From Bacteroidota bacterium (GTDB taxonomy: Bacteria > Bacteroidota > Bacteroidia > Chitinophagales > Chitinophagaceae), in the NCBI GenBank assembly GCA_023428755.1, contig JAEYWX010000001.1, positions 310,001-374,000 on the forward strand: DNA of 64,000 bases, given 5' to 3'. Positions within the stretch are counted from its first letter, which is position 1; every line of letters begins with the position of its first letter. The position numbers were made by a program, and so were the translations under genes. Below the pieces are notes generated by a model that was not told the DNA's origin, ran no database searches, and was given only the letters and a program-made list of their open reading frames with translations. Shown piece after piece: positions 1 to 8,251 of the stretch.

Positions 1-315
1 TTTCCAAGTTATGTTTCAGGACACAGCAGCATCAGCGGTGCATGTGCTGAAATTTTAAAACTGTTTACCGGCAGTGATGATTTTGGAATTGAAGTAAAAC
101 GAAAACCGGGTGAAATGACAGAGCCCGAACATGTGGGCGATGAAGTAACTTTACGGTTCCCCACATTTACTGAAACAGCGAACATGGCAGGTATTTCAAG
201 AGTGTTAGGAGGATATCATATTCAATGTGAAAATGTGGAAGGATTAAAACTTGGCAGAAACGTTGCCGCATACGTGTGGGAGAAATATTTATACCATACA
301 GGAGAAAAAAACTGA
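1..315 (+). CDS. Vanadium-dependent haloperoxidase / PAP2-like protein, C-terminal part
   Basis: The frame is open from base 1, so this is the 3' end of a gene that begins before the window (104 residues visible). The visible part carries two hallmark segments of the vanadium haloperoxidase/PAP2 phosphatase fold: PSYVSGHSS at residues 2-10 (P-S-x-x-S-G-H, the vanadate or phosphate pocket with catalytic His) and ISRVLGGYH near residues 66-74 (S-R-x-x-G-G-x-H). These are seen directly. The family oxidises halides or removes phosphate and is usually exported, but the substrate here is unknown and no N-terminal signal is visible. The stop at 313-315 is 22 bases before the next gene, an ASPIC/VCBS lipoprotein; in my recollection this pairing is common in Bacteroidota. 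Haloperoxidase versus phosphatase cannot be decided from this fragment. Confidence 0.8.
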   Translation, partial: FPSYVSGHSSISGACAEILKLFTGSDDFGIEVKRKPGEMTEPEHVGDEVTLRFPTFTETANMAGISRVLGGYHIQCENVEGLKLGRNVAAYVWEKYLYHTGEKN

Positions 316-337
316 ACACCCAGTAAAACAAACTAAG

Positions 338-3300
338 ATGACAAAAAAAACGGTACTCGCATGCGCTGCATGTGTAATAGGTTTATTGATTCTGAACTTT
401 TCTACAGGATGTAAAGAAAAAAATGAAACTGGCGAAAACAATACTTCTTCCGTTGATCCTGTGTTTCAAAAAGTAAATACATCGCAAAGCGGTATCAGTT
501 TCAGCAATGTAGTGGAAGAAAATTACCACCGTAACTATTTCGATACGTTTGCCTATGTATATAACGGTGCTGGTGTAGCCACAGCTGATATTAATAACGA
601 CGGACTCATGGATGTCTATTTTACCGGCAATGAAGTACCCAACAAATTATACCTCAACCAGGGAGGTATGAAATTTAAAGATATTACAGCCACTGCAAAC
701 GTTGATGGGGGGAAAGGATGGGATAATGGTGTAACGTTCGTTGATATTAATAGTGATGGATTGATGGACATTTATGTATGCCGTGGAGGATATAAGGATA
801 CTGATGAGGAACGACGCAATCTCTTGTATGTAAACCAAGGCGATCTTACATTTAAAGAAGAAGCAAAAAGTTACGGGCTCGATGATAAGAGCTATTCCAT
901 CCATGCTGCTTTTTTTGATATGGATAACGATAACGACCTGGATATCTATCTCACCAACCGTCCTGATTCGTTTTATCTTGGTCTTTCACGAATGGTTTCA
1001 GGAAAACGAAACCCACCCGATCTCTGCCGGGACAAATTATACAGGAACGACAATGGAAAGTTTACCGAAATCGGCAAGCAGGCAGGTATCAAAAATAATT
1101 TCGGCTATGCTTTATCGGTAGTTACCGCCGACCTCAACAACGATGGATGGGAAGATATTTTTGTTTCGAACGATTATGCCGATAACGATTATATCTACAT
1201 CAATCAGAAGAACGGCACATTTAAAGATGAAGTAAAAACCATGACCAATCATCTTTCCCTATTCTCCATGGGTGCCGATATTGCCGATCTCAACAACGAT
1301 GGGTTTGAAGACATCCTCGTGATGGAAATGCTTCCCGAAAATTATAAACGTTCCAAAGTATCTATGCCACGTATGGATGTGCAGGGATTTTGGGCCATAG
1401 TTGACAGTGGTTTTCACAAGCAATACATGCACAATGTACTGCACCTGAACCACGGCAATGGATTTTTCAGTGATGTATCGCAGATGGCCGGCATTTCCAA
1501 AACGGAATGGAGCTGGTCAACACTTGCATCAGATTTCGACAACGATGGCCACCGGGATATTTTTGTTGCCAATGGTTATCGTCGTGATCTGTTCGATGGC
1601 GATATTCAGCAAAAACAGGAAATGTACATCCGTGCCAATATGAGCAAGTACAACTCGGCCGAAGAGATGTTTGAAAAAGGTTTCAAAGATTACATGAGTA
1701 TTTACGATCCCATCAAAGTACGCAACTATCTGTTCAAAAATAAAGGAGGTCTGAAGTTTGAAAATGTGTCGGAAGCATGGGGATTTAAAGACAGTACGTT
1801 TTCAAATGGTGCAGCCGTTGCAGATTTTGATAATGATGGTGATCTTGATCTTGTGATCAATAATCTTGACGGCGAATCGGATCTGTATGAAAATATTACC
1901 AATACAAAAAACAATTATCTCCGCTTAAAGCTGGAAGGCCCTGCACAAAACAGAGACGGGATTGGTGCTAAAATTTCACTGTACTACGAAGGCAAGCTGC
2001 AGCAATTCTTTCAGCAAAAAACGGTAAGAGGTTATCTTTCTTCTAATGATCCGGTTGTTCATTTTGGTGTTGGAAAAGTTGGAAAGATCGATAGTGCAGT
2101 GGTTGTATGGCCCGATGGAAAATCGAACAGCCTTACTACTCTTACAACAAACCAGGTTGTAAAAGTAAACTATCAGGAAGCCGTAAAAACAGGCGTTAAC
2201 CGATATGTGTATGATCCGTTGTTTGCAGAGGTAACCAATCAGTTACTCTCCACTCCTTTCCTGCACAAAGAAAATAAGTACGATGAGTATGTTGACCAGG
2301 TGCTGCTGCCACATGAGTTCAGCAGAAGTGGCCCCTTTATTGCAACCGGCGATGTAAATGCTGATGGTACAGAAGATTTTTTTGTTGGCGGTGCAAAAGA
2401 TCAACCCGGCAGTTTGTACTTACAGGTTAACGGAAAGTTTGTTCAACAACCTGTTGCTGCATTTGAAACCGACAGTAAGTATGAAGATATGGGTACACTT
2501 TTGTTTGATGCTGATGGCGATAAAGATCTGGATTTGTATGTAGTTAGTGGCGGCAGTGAATTTGATGAAGGATCGGGCATGTACCAGGATCGTCTTTACA
2601 TCAATGATGGCAAGGGAAATTTCACAAAATCAGTATTACCTGCTACGATCAGCAGTGGTTCTTGTATTGCAGCATTTGATATGGATGGCGATGGTGATCT
2701 GGATCTGTTCAGAGGTGGTGAAGTGGTGGCACATAAATATCCTTATCCACCGGTAAACTACTTACTCATTAATGAAAAAGGAAAGTTCATTGATAAAACA
2801 GCAGACATTGCACCTGAGCTGGCAAATGCAGGAATGGTGAAGTCAGCTGTGTGGGCCGATCTGAATGCTGATAAAAAAGCAGAATTGATTTTAACCGGCG
2901 AATGGATGCCTGTAAAAGTGTTTGAATATGCTAAAGGGAAACTAAAAAATGTTTCAACCAGCTATGGATTTGATAAAACAAATGGCTGGTGGAATAAAAT
3001 AATAGCAGAAGATATTGATGGCGATGGCGATATGGACCTGATTGCGGGCAACCTTGGAGAGAATTACAAATTCCAGGCAAGTATTGAAAAACCATTTGAA
3101 GTGTATGCAAAAGATTTTGATGGAAATGGAACCAACGATATTTTCCTGGCCAAACATTTAAGCGATAAAATGGTTCCAATCAGGGGAAGAGAATGTACAT
3201 CGCAGCAATGCCCGATGATATCCGAAAAATTCCCGACTTATTTATCATTTGCAGAAAGTGATCTTACAGGAATTTTGGGCGAAGAAACATTAAAAACAGC

Positions 3301-3688
3301 GTTGCACAACCAGGCTTATCTCTTTTCAACAGTGGTGTTTGTAAATGAGAAAGGTAAGTTTACTGCAAAGAAATTACCAATGGAAGCACAGCTTTCAACC
3401 GTGAACGGCATTATTGTAAAAGACTTTGACGGCGACGGAATCAAAGATATTCTCATTGCCGGTAATAAGTTTGATGTGGAAGTGGAAACAACACCTGCCG
3501 ATGCATCACCCGGTGTTTTTCTGAAAGGCATTGGCAACAATGAATTCAAAAGTTACCAACCCATGCAAAGTGGCTTTTTCGTACCTTATAATGTAAAAGA
3601 TATTCAGTTGATTCAAACAGGCAATCGTTCTTCGATTCTTGTAAGCTCAAACAACGAACGGCTGCGTGTTTTTGAAAAACGCAGTTAA
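338..3688 (+). CDS. Large FG-GAP/VCBS repeat lipoprotein with ASPIC/UnbV domain
   Basis: Protein of 1116 aa. The frame extends upstream to 251, but the ATG at 338 gives a proper lipoprotein signal (hydrophobic run ending LNFSTGC, Cys about residue 25), so I use it. At least seven FG-GAP/VCBS calcium-binding motifs of the type DxNxDGxxDxxV (for example DLNNDGFEDILV) precede an ASPIC/UnbV domain at about residues 538-615 (DGIGAKISLYYEG, VVWPDGKSN). More VCBS repeats follow to about residue 1050 (DMDGDGDLDLF, DFDGDGIKDILIAG). The whole protein should be a set of beta-propeller blades on the outer surface. The family is abundant in Bacteroidota, often near SusC/D loci, and its function is unproven; binding of carbohydrate or protein is inference. 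It follows the haloperoxidase-like gene and is 12 bases before the DUF255 gene, so the three are probably co-transcribed. Confidence 0.87.
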   Translation: MTKKTVLACAACVIGLLILNFSTGCKEKNETGENNTSSVDPVFQKVNTSQSGISFSNVVEENYHRNYFDTFAYVYNGAGVATADINNDGLMDVYFTGNEVPNKLYLNQGGMKFKDITATANVDGGKGWDNGVTFVDINSDGLMDIYVCRGGYKDTDEERRNLLYVNQGDLTFKEEAKSYGLDDKSYSIHAAFFDMDNDNDLDIYLTNRPDSFYLGLSRMVSGKRNPPDLCRDKLYRNDNGKFTEIGKQAGIKNNFGYALSVVTADLNNDGWEDIFVSNDYADNDYIYINQKNGTFKDEVKTMTNHLSLFSMGADIADLNNDGFEDILVMEMLPENYKRSKVSMPRMDVQGFWAIVDSGFHKQYMHNVLHLNHGNGFFSDVSQMAGISKTEWSWSTLASDFDNDGHRDIFVANGYRRDLFDGDIQQKQEMYIRANMSKYNSAEEMFEKGFKDYMSIYDPIKVRNYLFKNKGGLKFENVSEAWGFKDSTFSNGAAVADFDNDGDLDLVINNLDGESDLYENITNTKNNYLRLKLEGPAQNRDGIGAKISLYYEGKLQQFFQQKTVRGYLSSNDPVVHFGVGKVGKIDSAVVVWPDGKSNSLTTLTTNQVVKVNYQEAVKTGVNRYVYDPLFAEVTNQLLSTPFLHKENKYDEYVDQVLLPHEFSRSGPFIATGDVNADGTEDFFVGGAKDQPGSLYLQVNGKFVQQPVAAFETDSKYEDMGTLLFDADGDKDLDLYVVSGGSEFDEGSGMYQDRLYINDGKGNFTKSVLPATISSGSCIAAFDMDGDGDLDLFRGGEVVAHKYPYPPVNYLLINEKGKFIDKTADIAPELANAGMVKSAVWADLNADKKAELILTGEWMPVKVFEYAKGKLKNVSTSYGFDKTNGWWNKIIAEDIDGDGDMDLIAGNLGENYKFQASIEKPFEVYAKDFDGNGTNDIFLAKHLSDKMVPIRGRECTSQQCPMISEKFPTYLSFAESDLTGILGEETLKTALHNQAYLFSTVVFVNEKGKFTAKKLPMEAQLSTVNGIIVKDFDGDGIKDILIAGNKFDVEVETTPADASPGVFLKGIGNNEFKSYQPMQSGFFVPYNVKDIQLIQTGNRSSILVSSNNERLRVFEKRS

Positions 3689-3700
3689 TTAAATCAGTCT

Positions 3701-5830
3701 ATGTTTTCAAAGAGCAGTGTATCGTACTATAAAAAAACTGTTTATACACTATTGATCGGGATTCTGCTTTTGCAAAGTTGTTCAAATCGTCAACAACAAA
3801 AGCAGAACCGTTTGCAATATGCATCAAGCCCCTACCTGCAGGAACATGCCGATAACCCGGTTGATTGGTATGAGTGGGGCGATGAAGCACTTGCAAAAGC
3901 AACAAAGGAAAACAAACCGTTATTAATCAGTATTGGCTACGCATCCTGTCATTGGTGTCATGTAATGGAACGGGAATCGTTTATGGATACAGCCGTTGCA
4001 AGAGTGATGAATGAGTTGTTTGTATGCATTAAGGTTGACAGAGAAGAACGCCCCGATCTTGATAATATTTACATGCATGCCTGTCAGTTGTTGAATAATG
4101 GTGAAGCGGGCTGGCCATTGAACGCATTTGCACTTCCTGATGGCAAACCTTTTTTTGCAGGTACCTACTACACAAAAGAGAGATGGCTTGCACTCCTCAA
4201 TCAAATCAGCGAAAGTTATAAAAACAAATACAGTAAAGTGGTGCTACAGGCAAACTCCATCACGTATGGAATGATTGATAGTGACAGCCTGCTGTTCAAA
4301 AATGAATCAACAGCCGAACTTACAAACAAAGCACTTTACCAGGATATTTTTCAAACAGCCATCAATCAGATTGATCCTGTTTATGGTGGTATTCGTGGAA
4401 AGCAAAAATTTCCCACACCTTCCTTATGGGAGTATTTATTGCAATACCATTATCTCACCGGTGATTCTATAGCGTTAAAAACAGTTAACACTACGCTTGA
4501 AAAAATGGCATTGGGTGGATTGTATGATCATCTCGGTGGCGGCTTTGCCCGTTACAGCACCGACAGTTTGTGGCGTGTTCCTCATTTTGAAAAAATGTTG
4601 TACGATAACGGTCAGCTGGTCAGCGTATATGCACATGCCTATCAGCAAACCGGAAATGAATTTTACAAAACCATCTTTACGGAAACACTTGATTTTATTG
4701 ACCGGGAACTGACAGCAACAAACGGAGGTTTTTACAGTTCGTTGAATGCAGAAACAGATGGGGACGAAGGTGCATTTTATGCCTGGAATTATGAAGCATT
4801 TACAAAAGCCGTTGGTAAAGAAAACACAGCAATTCTTGCAGCCTATTATCACGTTACACCGCAGGGAAATTGGGAAAAGAAACGAAACATACTTTTTACA
4901 ACAGCGCAACCTGCAACATTTGCTGCTGCAAACAAGATCGATGCGGGCAATTTTAAAGTTGTGTTGACTAATGCACGCAAAATGTTATTTGCAGAACGCA
5001 ATAAACGAAAGAAGCCTGCTGTGGATGATAAGATCCTAACCGCATGGAATGCCATCATGCTCAAAGCATATCTTGATGCATTTACTGCAACCGGCAACGA
5101 TCCCTATCTGCAAAAAGCACTTGCAAATGCTAATTTCCTCGAGAAAAACATGATCGGGAACGATGGACGTTTGCTACGCAGTTATAAAGATGGGAAAGCA
5201 TCAGTTGATGCATTTCTTGATGACTATGCTTTGCTGGCATCTGCTTATTTGAAATTATACCAGGTTACATTCGATCAACGGTGGCTTTTGCTGGCAAAGA
5301 AAATTACCGACTATTCACTCACGCATTTTTATGATCAGTCTTCTGGCATGTTTTATTACACATCTGCCAATGCTGCCAAACTGGTAGTACGTAAAACCGA
5401 AATACAAGATCATGTGATTCCTTCATCGAATGCAACAATGGCAACAGTACTGTACTCACTCGCCACTTTCTATTCTGACAGCAGTTACCTGAACAAAAGC
5501 ATTCGCATGTTGACAGCAATGGCAGGAAAAATGAAGGAACAACCTGCTTATTATGCACAGTGGTGCCAGTTAGCCGGTTGGTCAGCTTACGGAACATTTG
5601 AAGTAGCTGTTATGGGCAAAGATGCCCTCAGCAAAAATCTTGCATTGCAAAAACAGTATTTACCTGTTTGTCTTTTCATGGGGTCAACAGCCGAAGAAAA
5701 CCTGCCCTTGCTGCAGGATAAGTTACAGCCCGGCAAAACAATGATCTATGTGTGCAGCAACGCTACCTGTAAACTTCCCGTGGAAAGTGTGCCCCGGGCG
5801 CTTGAGCAAATCAAAAGGCCCGGGCTTTAA
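3701..5830 (+). CDS. DUF255 thioredoxin-like lipoprotein (YyaL/SSP411 family)
   Basis: Protein of 709 aa with a lipoprotein signal (LLIGILLLQSC, Cys about residue 27). Residues about 40-200 match the DUF255 thioredoxin-like domain: SSPYLQEHADNPVDWYEWG, then SCHWCHVME (about residues 83-91), VDREERPDLD and GGWPLNAF-like GEAGWPLNAF. The rest resembles the alpha/alpha barrel of the YyaL/spermatogenesis-associated protein 20 family, including FPTPSLWEYLLQYHY, GGLYDHLGGGFARYSTD, WRVPHFEKMLYDNGQL and DDKILTAWNAIM. Members are normally about 680 residues, so this is full length plus a signal peptide. The biochemical role is not established; the CxxC motif suggests redox or metal chemistry. Being a lipoprotein places this copy in the envelope rather than the cytoplasm. 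It lies 12 bases after the VCBS gene and ends in a GC-rich stretch (aaaggcccgggcttt) that spans the stop codon. Confidence 0.9.
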   Translation: MFSKSSVSYYKKTVYTLLIGILLLQSCSNRQQQKQNRLQYASSPYLQEHADNPVDWYEWGDEALAKATKENKPLLISIGYASCHWCHVMERESFMDTAVARVMNELFVCIKVDREERPDLDNIYMHACQLLNNGEAGWPLNAFALPDGKPFFAGTYYTKERWLALLNQISESYKNKYSKVVLQANSITYGMIDSDSLLFKNESTAELTNKALYQDIFQTAINQIDPVYGGIRGKQKFPTPSLWEYLLQYHYLTGDSIALKTVNTTLEKMALGGLYDHLGGGFARYSTDSLWRVPHFEKMLYDNGQLVSVYAHAYQQTGNEFYKTIFTETLDFIDRELTATNGGFYSSLNAETDGDEGAFYAWNYEAFTKAVGKENTAILAAYYHVTPQGNWEKKRNILFTTAQPATFAAANKIDAGNFKVVLTNARKMLFAERNKRKKPAVDDKILTAWNAIMLKAYLDAFTATGNDPYLQKALANANFLEKNMIGNDGRLLRSYKDGKASVDAFLDDYALLASAYLKLYQVTFDQRWLLLAKKITDYSLTHFYDQSSGMFYYTSANAAKLVVRKTEIQDHVIPSSNATMATVLYSLATFYSDSSYLNKSIRMLTAMAGKMKEQPAYYAQWCQLAGWSAYGTFEVAVMGKDALSKNLALQKQYLPVCLFMGSTAEENLPLLQDKLQPGKTMIYVCSNATCKLPVESVPRALEQIKRPGL

Positions 5831-5946
5831 ATGGCTGTTTTCCCTCTGTACCTGCCTGATAATGAGCCATCAGCTAAAATTCAACCCATAAGAGTCCGTA
5901 AAGTACCGAGAGCTGTTTCCACCAACGAGTAAACATTTTTTCAACA

Positions 5947-5968
5947 AAAATGCAATCGGTTGCATTTT
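5947..5968. promoter_or_regulatory. LacI-family operator, upstream copy
   Basis: AAAATGCAA-TCGG-TTGCATTTT is a palindrome with 9-bp perfect arms around a CG centre, the layout used by LacI-family repressors. A second, very similar site lies at 6158. The right arm overlaps the -33-like TTG of a candidate promoter, which would fit repression by occlusion. The next genes are xylB and xylA. The core differs from the site found beside the LacI gene at 57486, so a different regulator, encoded outside this window, may bind it. Confidence 0.6.
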
Positions 5969-5989
5969 CAAAAAAAATCCATACATTAG
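5960..5989 (+). promoter_or_regulatory. Candidate Bacteroidota promoter (TTG-N19-TAnnTTTG-like)
   Basis: TTG at 5960-5962 is followed after 19 bases by TACATTAG (5982-5989), one mismatch from the Bacteroidota -7 consensus TAnnTTTG, and the spacing is right for this phylum. The -33 element lies inside the 5947-5968 palindrome. The predicted start would be about 720 bases before xylB, which is long, so a second promoter closer to the gene is possible. Confidence 0.35.
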
Positions 5990-6157
5990 CCAATAAATTC
6001 AGGCCTCGCCAGCGATCAGGCTTCTTAGATTTGGGTCGCTTGGTTTGGTAGAGTTTACGATTATTGCTGCTTTGATGAATGAATGTAGAGTGTTGATATA
6101 AGCGGCATTGAAGAAAGATATCATTGAAAATTGAAATGCATTTTTTTGCATTGAAGA

Positions 6158-6171
6158 TGCAACCGATTGCA
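6158..6171. promoter_or_regulatory. LacI-family operator, downstream copy
   Basis: TGCAACCGATTGCA is the same palindrome type as the site at 5951; its 14 bases are the exact reverse complement of that core. The centres are 207 bp apart, a distance compatible with a repression loop. Additional TGCA-containing half-sites (aaatgca, ttgcatt) lie just upstream at 6135-6152. The arrangement is seen directly; binding by a xylose-responsive LacI-type protein is inference. Confidence 0.55.
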
Positions 6172-6719
6172 AAATATCTTTTTTATCAAAGAGAAAAGAG
6201 GATTAACTAAGATAATTGCGTTTATGAGAGGGTCGATTGTTTTGCCGGAATCAGTAACAGTATTGCTTCAATCATCTGTTGTATTACATGAGCATTCTTC
6301 TGTTTCAGTTACTGCAGGTTATCACAGAAACGGGCAGTATGCCAATAGCTCCGTTCGCAGTAATACCATTTCTTCTACTGGCAAATTTCATCGAAACAAT
6401 TGTAATCGTTTAAGAAGTGAACAGGCATTGCTTGTTCCCTGTACTCATGCGTGAGGTTGATGGAAACGATCCGGATCGCAGCAATTCAACTGAGTACGCA
6501 TACTGTAACCGGTTATTTGAAACTAAAAGAATGTGAAGTAGCGAACAGTGTTGCCCGATGAATCGTTTCACAATCATTGCAGATGCAAAAGTATAAAACG
6601 CAGCGAGGGATCAATTCCCAAACTGCATCAAGATAGTTTGTTTAGGGTCATAATCAACAACGGGGGGATGTGTCTTCATTCCCCCTCTTTTAAGAATTGA
6701 AAAAATGTACATATAGTTT

Positions 6720-8198
6720 ATGTTGTTATTAGGAATCGATATTGGTACTTCATCTGTAAAAGTGTCGGTGGTTGATGCACAATCGCAGGAACGGATCGTT
6801 TCTGTTTCATGGCCCGAAGTTGAATCAGAGATCATTTCTGTACAACCGGGCTGGGCCGAACAATCGCCGGCCATGTGGTGGGAGCATACACAACAGGCCA
6901 TCTTAAAAGCAAATGCCACAAAAAAATACGATCCAACAGCCATCGCCGCCATTGGCATCTCGTACCAGATGCATGGATTAGTTGTTGTTGACAAAAACAA
7001 CAACGTTTTGCGTGACAGCATTATCTGGTGCGACAGTCGTGCCGTTGAGATCGGCAACCAGGCATTTGATGCAATTGGTCCGTCCAAATCATTACAGCAT
7101 TTATTGAACTCGCCCGGAAATTTCACCGCCAGCAAACTGGCCTGGGTAAAACAACATGAACCGGCGCTTTACGATCAGATCGAAAAAATTATGTTGCCCG
7201 GCGATTACATTGCCTTGCAATTAACCGGTTCAGCAACAACAAGTATCTCCGCATTATCAGAAGGTGTGTTTTGGGATTTTGTGAACAACGAACTTTCGGA
7301 AGATGTGTTCAACTATTATGGTTTCAGTAAATCAGTTATTCCGGAAATCAGGAATGTATTTGCCGAACATGGAACACTCTCCTCATCCAATGCAACAACA
7401 CTTGGGTTGAAACCAGGCATACCGGTAACGTACAAAGCAGGCGACCAGCCAAACAATGCATTATCACTAAACGTACTTGAAGCAGGCGAAGTGGCTGCAA
7501 CAGCCGGAACGAGTGGTGTAATTTATGGTGTAAGCGATGAGCTTACGTTCGATACACAATCACGCATCAATAGTTTTGCACATGTAAACCATACCGCTGC
7601 ACAAAAACGCATTGGTGTGTTACTTTGCATCAACGGAACGGGTATTCTTAACCGCTGGGTAAAAAATACCACCGGCAACCAATCTTACAAAGAAATGAAT
7701 GATGCTGCTGCAACAATTCCTGTTGGAAGTAACGGACTATTTGTTTTACCGTTTGGAAATGGGGCAGAGCGTATGCTGGAAAATAAAATTGCAGGTGCAC
7801 ACATTCAGCAACTCGATTTGAACATTCATACCAATGCACATCTGTATCGTGCTTCGCAGGAAGGTATTGCATTTGCCTTTCGCTTTGGTTTGGATATTAT
7901 GCGTGAAAACAAAATGAATCCATCCATTATTCGTGCAGGCAAAGCCAATATGTTTTTGAGCGATGTATTTACAAAAGCTTTTGTAAATACATTGAATATA
8001 CCAGTAGAATTGCACAATTGTGATGGCAGTGTGGGTGCTGCTTTAGGTGCAGGCATTGGAGCAGGTATTTACAAACATCCGAAAGAAGCATTCAGCAATA
8101 CAAAACCACTCATAGTGGTAGAGCCAGACAGTACAGCACAGCAGTATAACCAGTTGTATGAAGAATGGAATACATTGCTGCAAAAACAATTAAGTTAA
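6720..8198 (+). CDS. xylB: Xylulokinase (FGGY family)
   Basis: Protein of 492 aa, the usual length for the family. It phosphorylates D-xylulose with ATP in the cytoplasm to give D-xylulose-5-phosphate for the pentose phosphate pathway. Evidence: the N-terminal phosphate-binding loop GIDIGTSSVKVSVVD (residues 5-19), PGWAEQSPAMWWE (the xylulokinase QPGWAEQ motif), ISYQMHGLVVVD, IIWCDSRA, the catalytic-Asp region YKAGDQPNNAL near residue 242, and the C-terminal ATP-site motif AGTSGVIYG. xylA follows 53 bases later, so the two form a xylose operon in the order kinase-isomerase. The ATG at 6720 gives the standard family start. Upstream LacI-type palindromes suggest sugar-responsive repression. No xylose transporter is seen beside it. 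Confidence 0.95.
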   Translation: MLLLGIDIGTSSVKVSVVDAQSQERIVSVSWPEVESEIISVQPGWAEQSPAMWWEHTQQAILKANATKKYDPTAIAAIGISYQMHGLVVVDKNNNVLRDSIIWCDSRAVEIGNQAFDAIGPSKSLQHLLNSPGNFTASKLAWVKQHEPALYDQIEKIMLPGDYIALQLTGSATTSISALSEGVFWDFVNNELSEDVFNYYGFSKSVIPEIRNVFAEHGTLSSSNATTLGLKPGIPVTYKAGDQPNNALSLNVLEAGEVAATAGTSGVIYGVSDELTFDTQSRINSFAHVNHTAAQKRIGVLLCINGTGILNRWVKNTTGNQSYKEMNDAAATIPVGSNGLFVLPFGNGAERMLENKIAGAHIQQLDLNIHTNAHLYRASQEGIAFAFRFGLDIMRENKMNPSIIRAGKANMFLSDVFTKAFVNTLNIPVELHNCDGSVGAALGAGIGAGIYKHPKEAFSNTKPLIVVEPDSTAQQYNQLYEEWNTLLQKQLS

Positions 8199-8251
8199 CA
8201 GATCAACCAATCGATAACGCTGCTGCACAACAGCAGGTAAATACACAACCA

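Larger units (their letters stand above)
5831..6719. other. 889-bp region without a supported gene, upstream of xylB
   Basis: No reading frame here looks like a protein I recognise. One open frame on the plus strand (6167-6454, 95 codons) has no family resemblance, no convincing start context and low-complexity Ser/Val content. The region holds two LacI-type palindromes (near 5951 and 6158), a promoter-like pair overlapping the first, and extra TGCA half-sites between them (6137-6151). A C-rich inverted repeat, gggggatg...cattccccc, lies at 6663-6686. The length suggests a long 5' leader, a decayed gene or a second promoter nearer to 6700. No tRNA, riboswitch or IS was recognised. Confidence 0.5.

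Noticed and set aside
251..337. Upstream extension of the VCBS gene
   Set aside because: These 29 codons overlap the end of the haloperoxidase-like gene in another frame and the lipoprotein signal starts at 338.
4475..4909. 144-codon Cys-rich frame antisense to the DUF255 gene
   Set aside because: The sense frame is a complete family match; the Cys richness comes from reverse-complement codons.
5808..5835. Terminator across the DUF255 stop codon
   Set aside because: The aaaggcccgggcttt palindrome has no loop of its own and no T-tract after it; too weak to call.
6020..6100. tRNA-like string (ggtcgcttggtttggtagag) in the xyl leader
   Set aside because: No acceptor stem pairing or anticodon arm could be drawn; no tRNA reported.
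6167..6454. 95-codon open frame in the xyl leader
   Set aside because: No family resemblance, odd Ser/Val composition, starts inside the operator region and no ribosome site; treated as non-coding.
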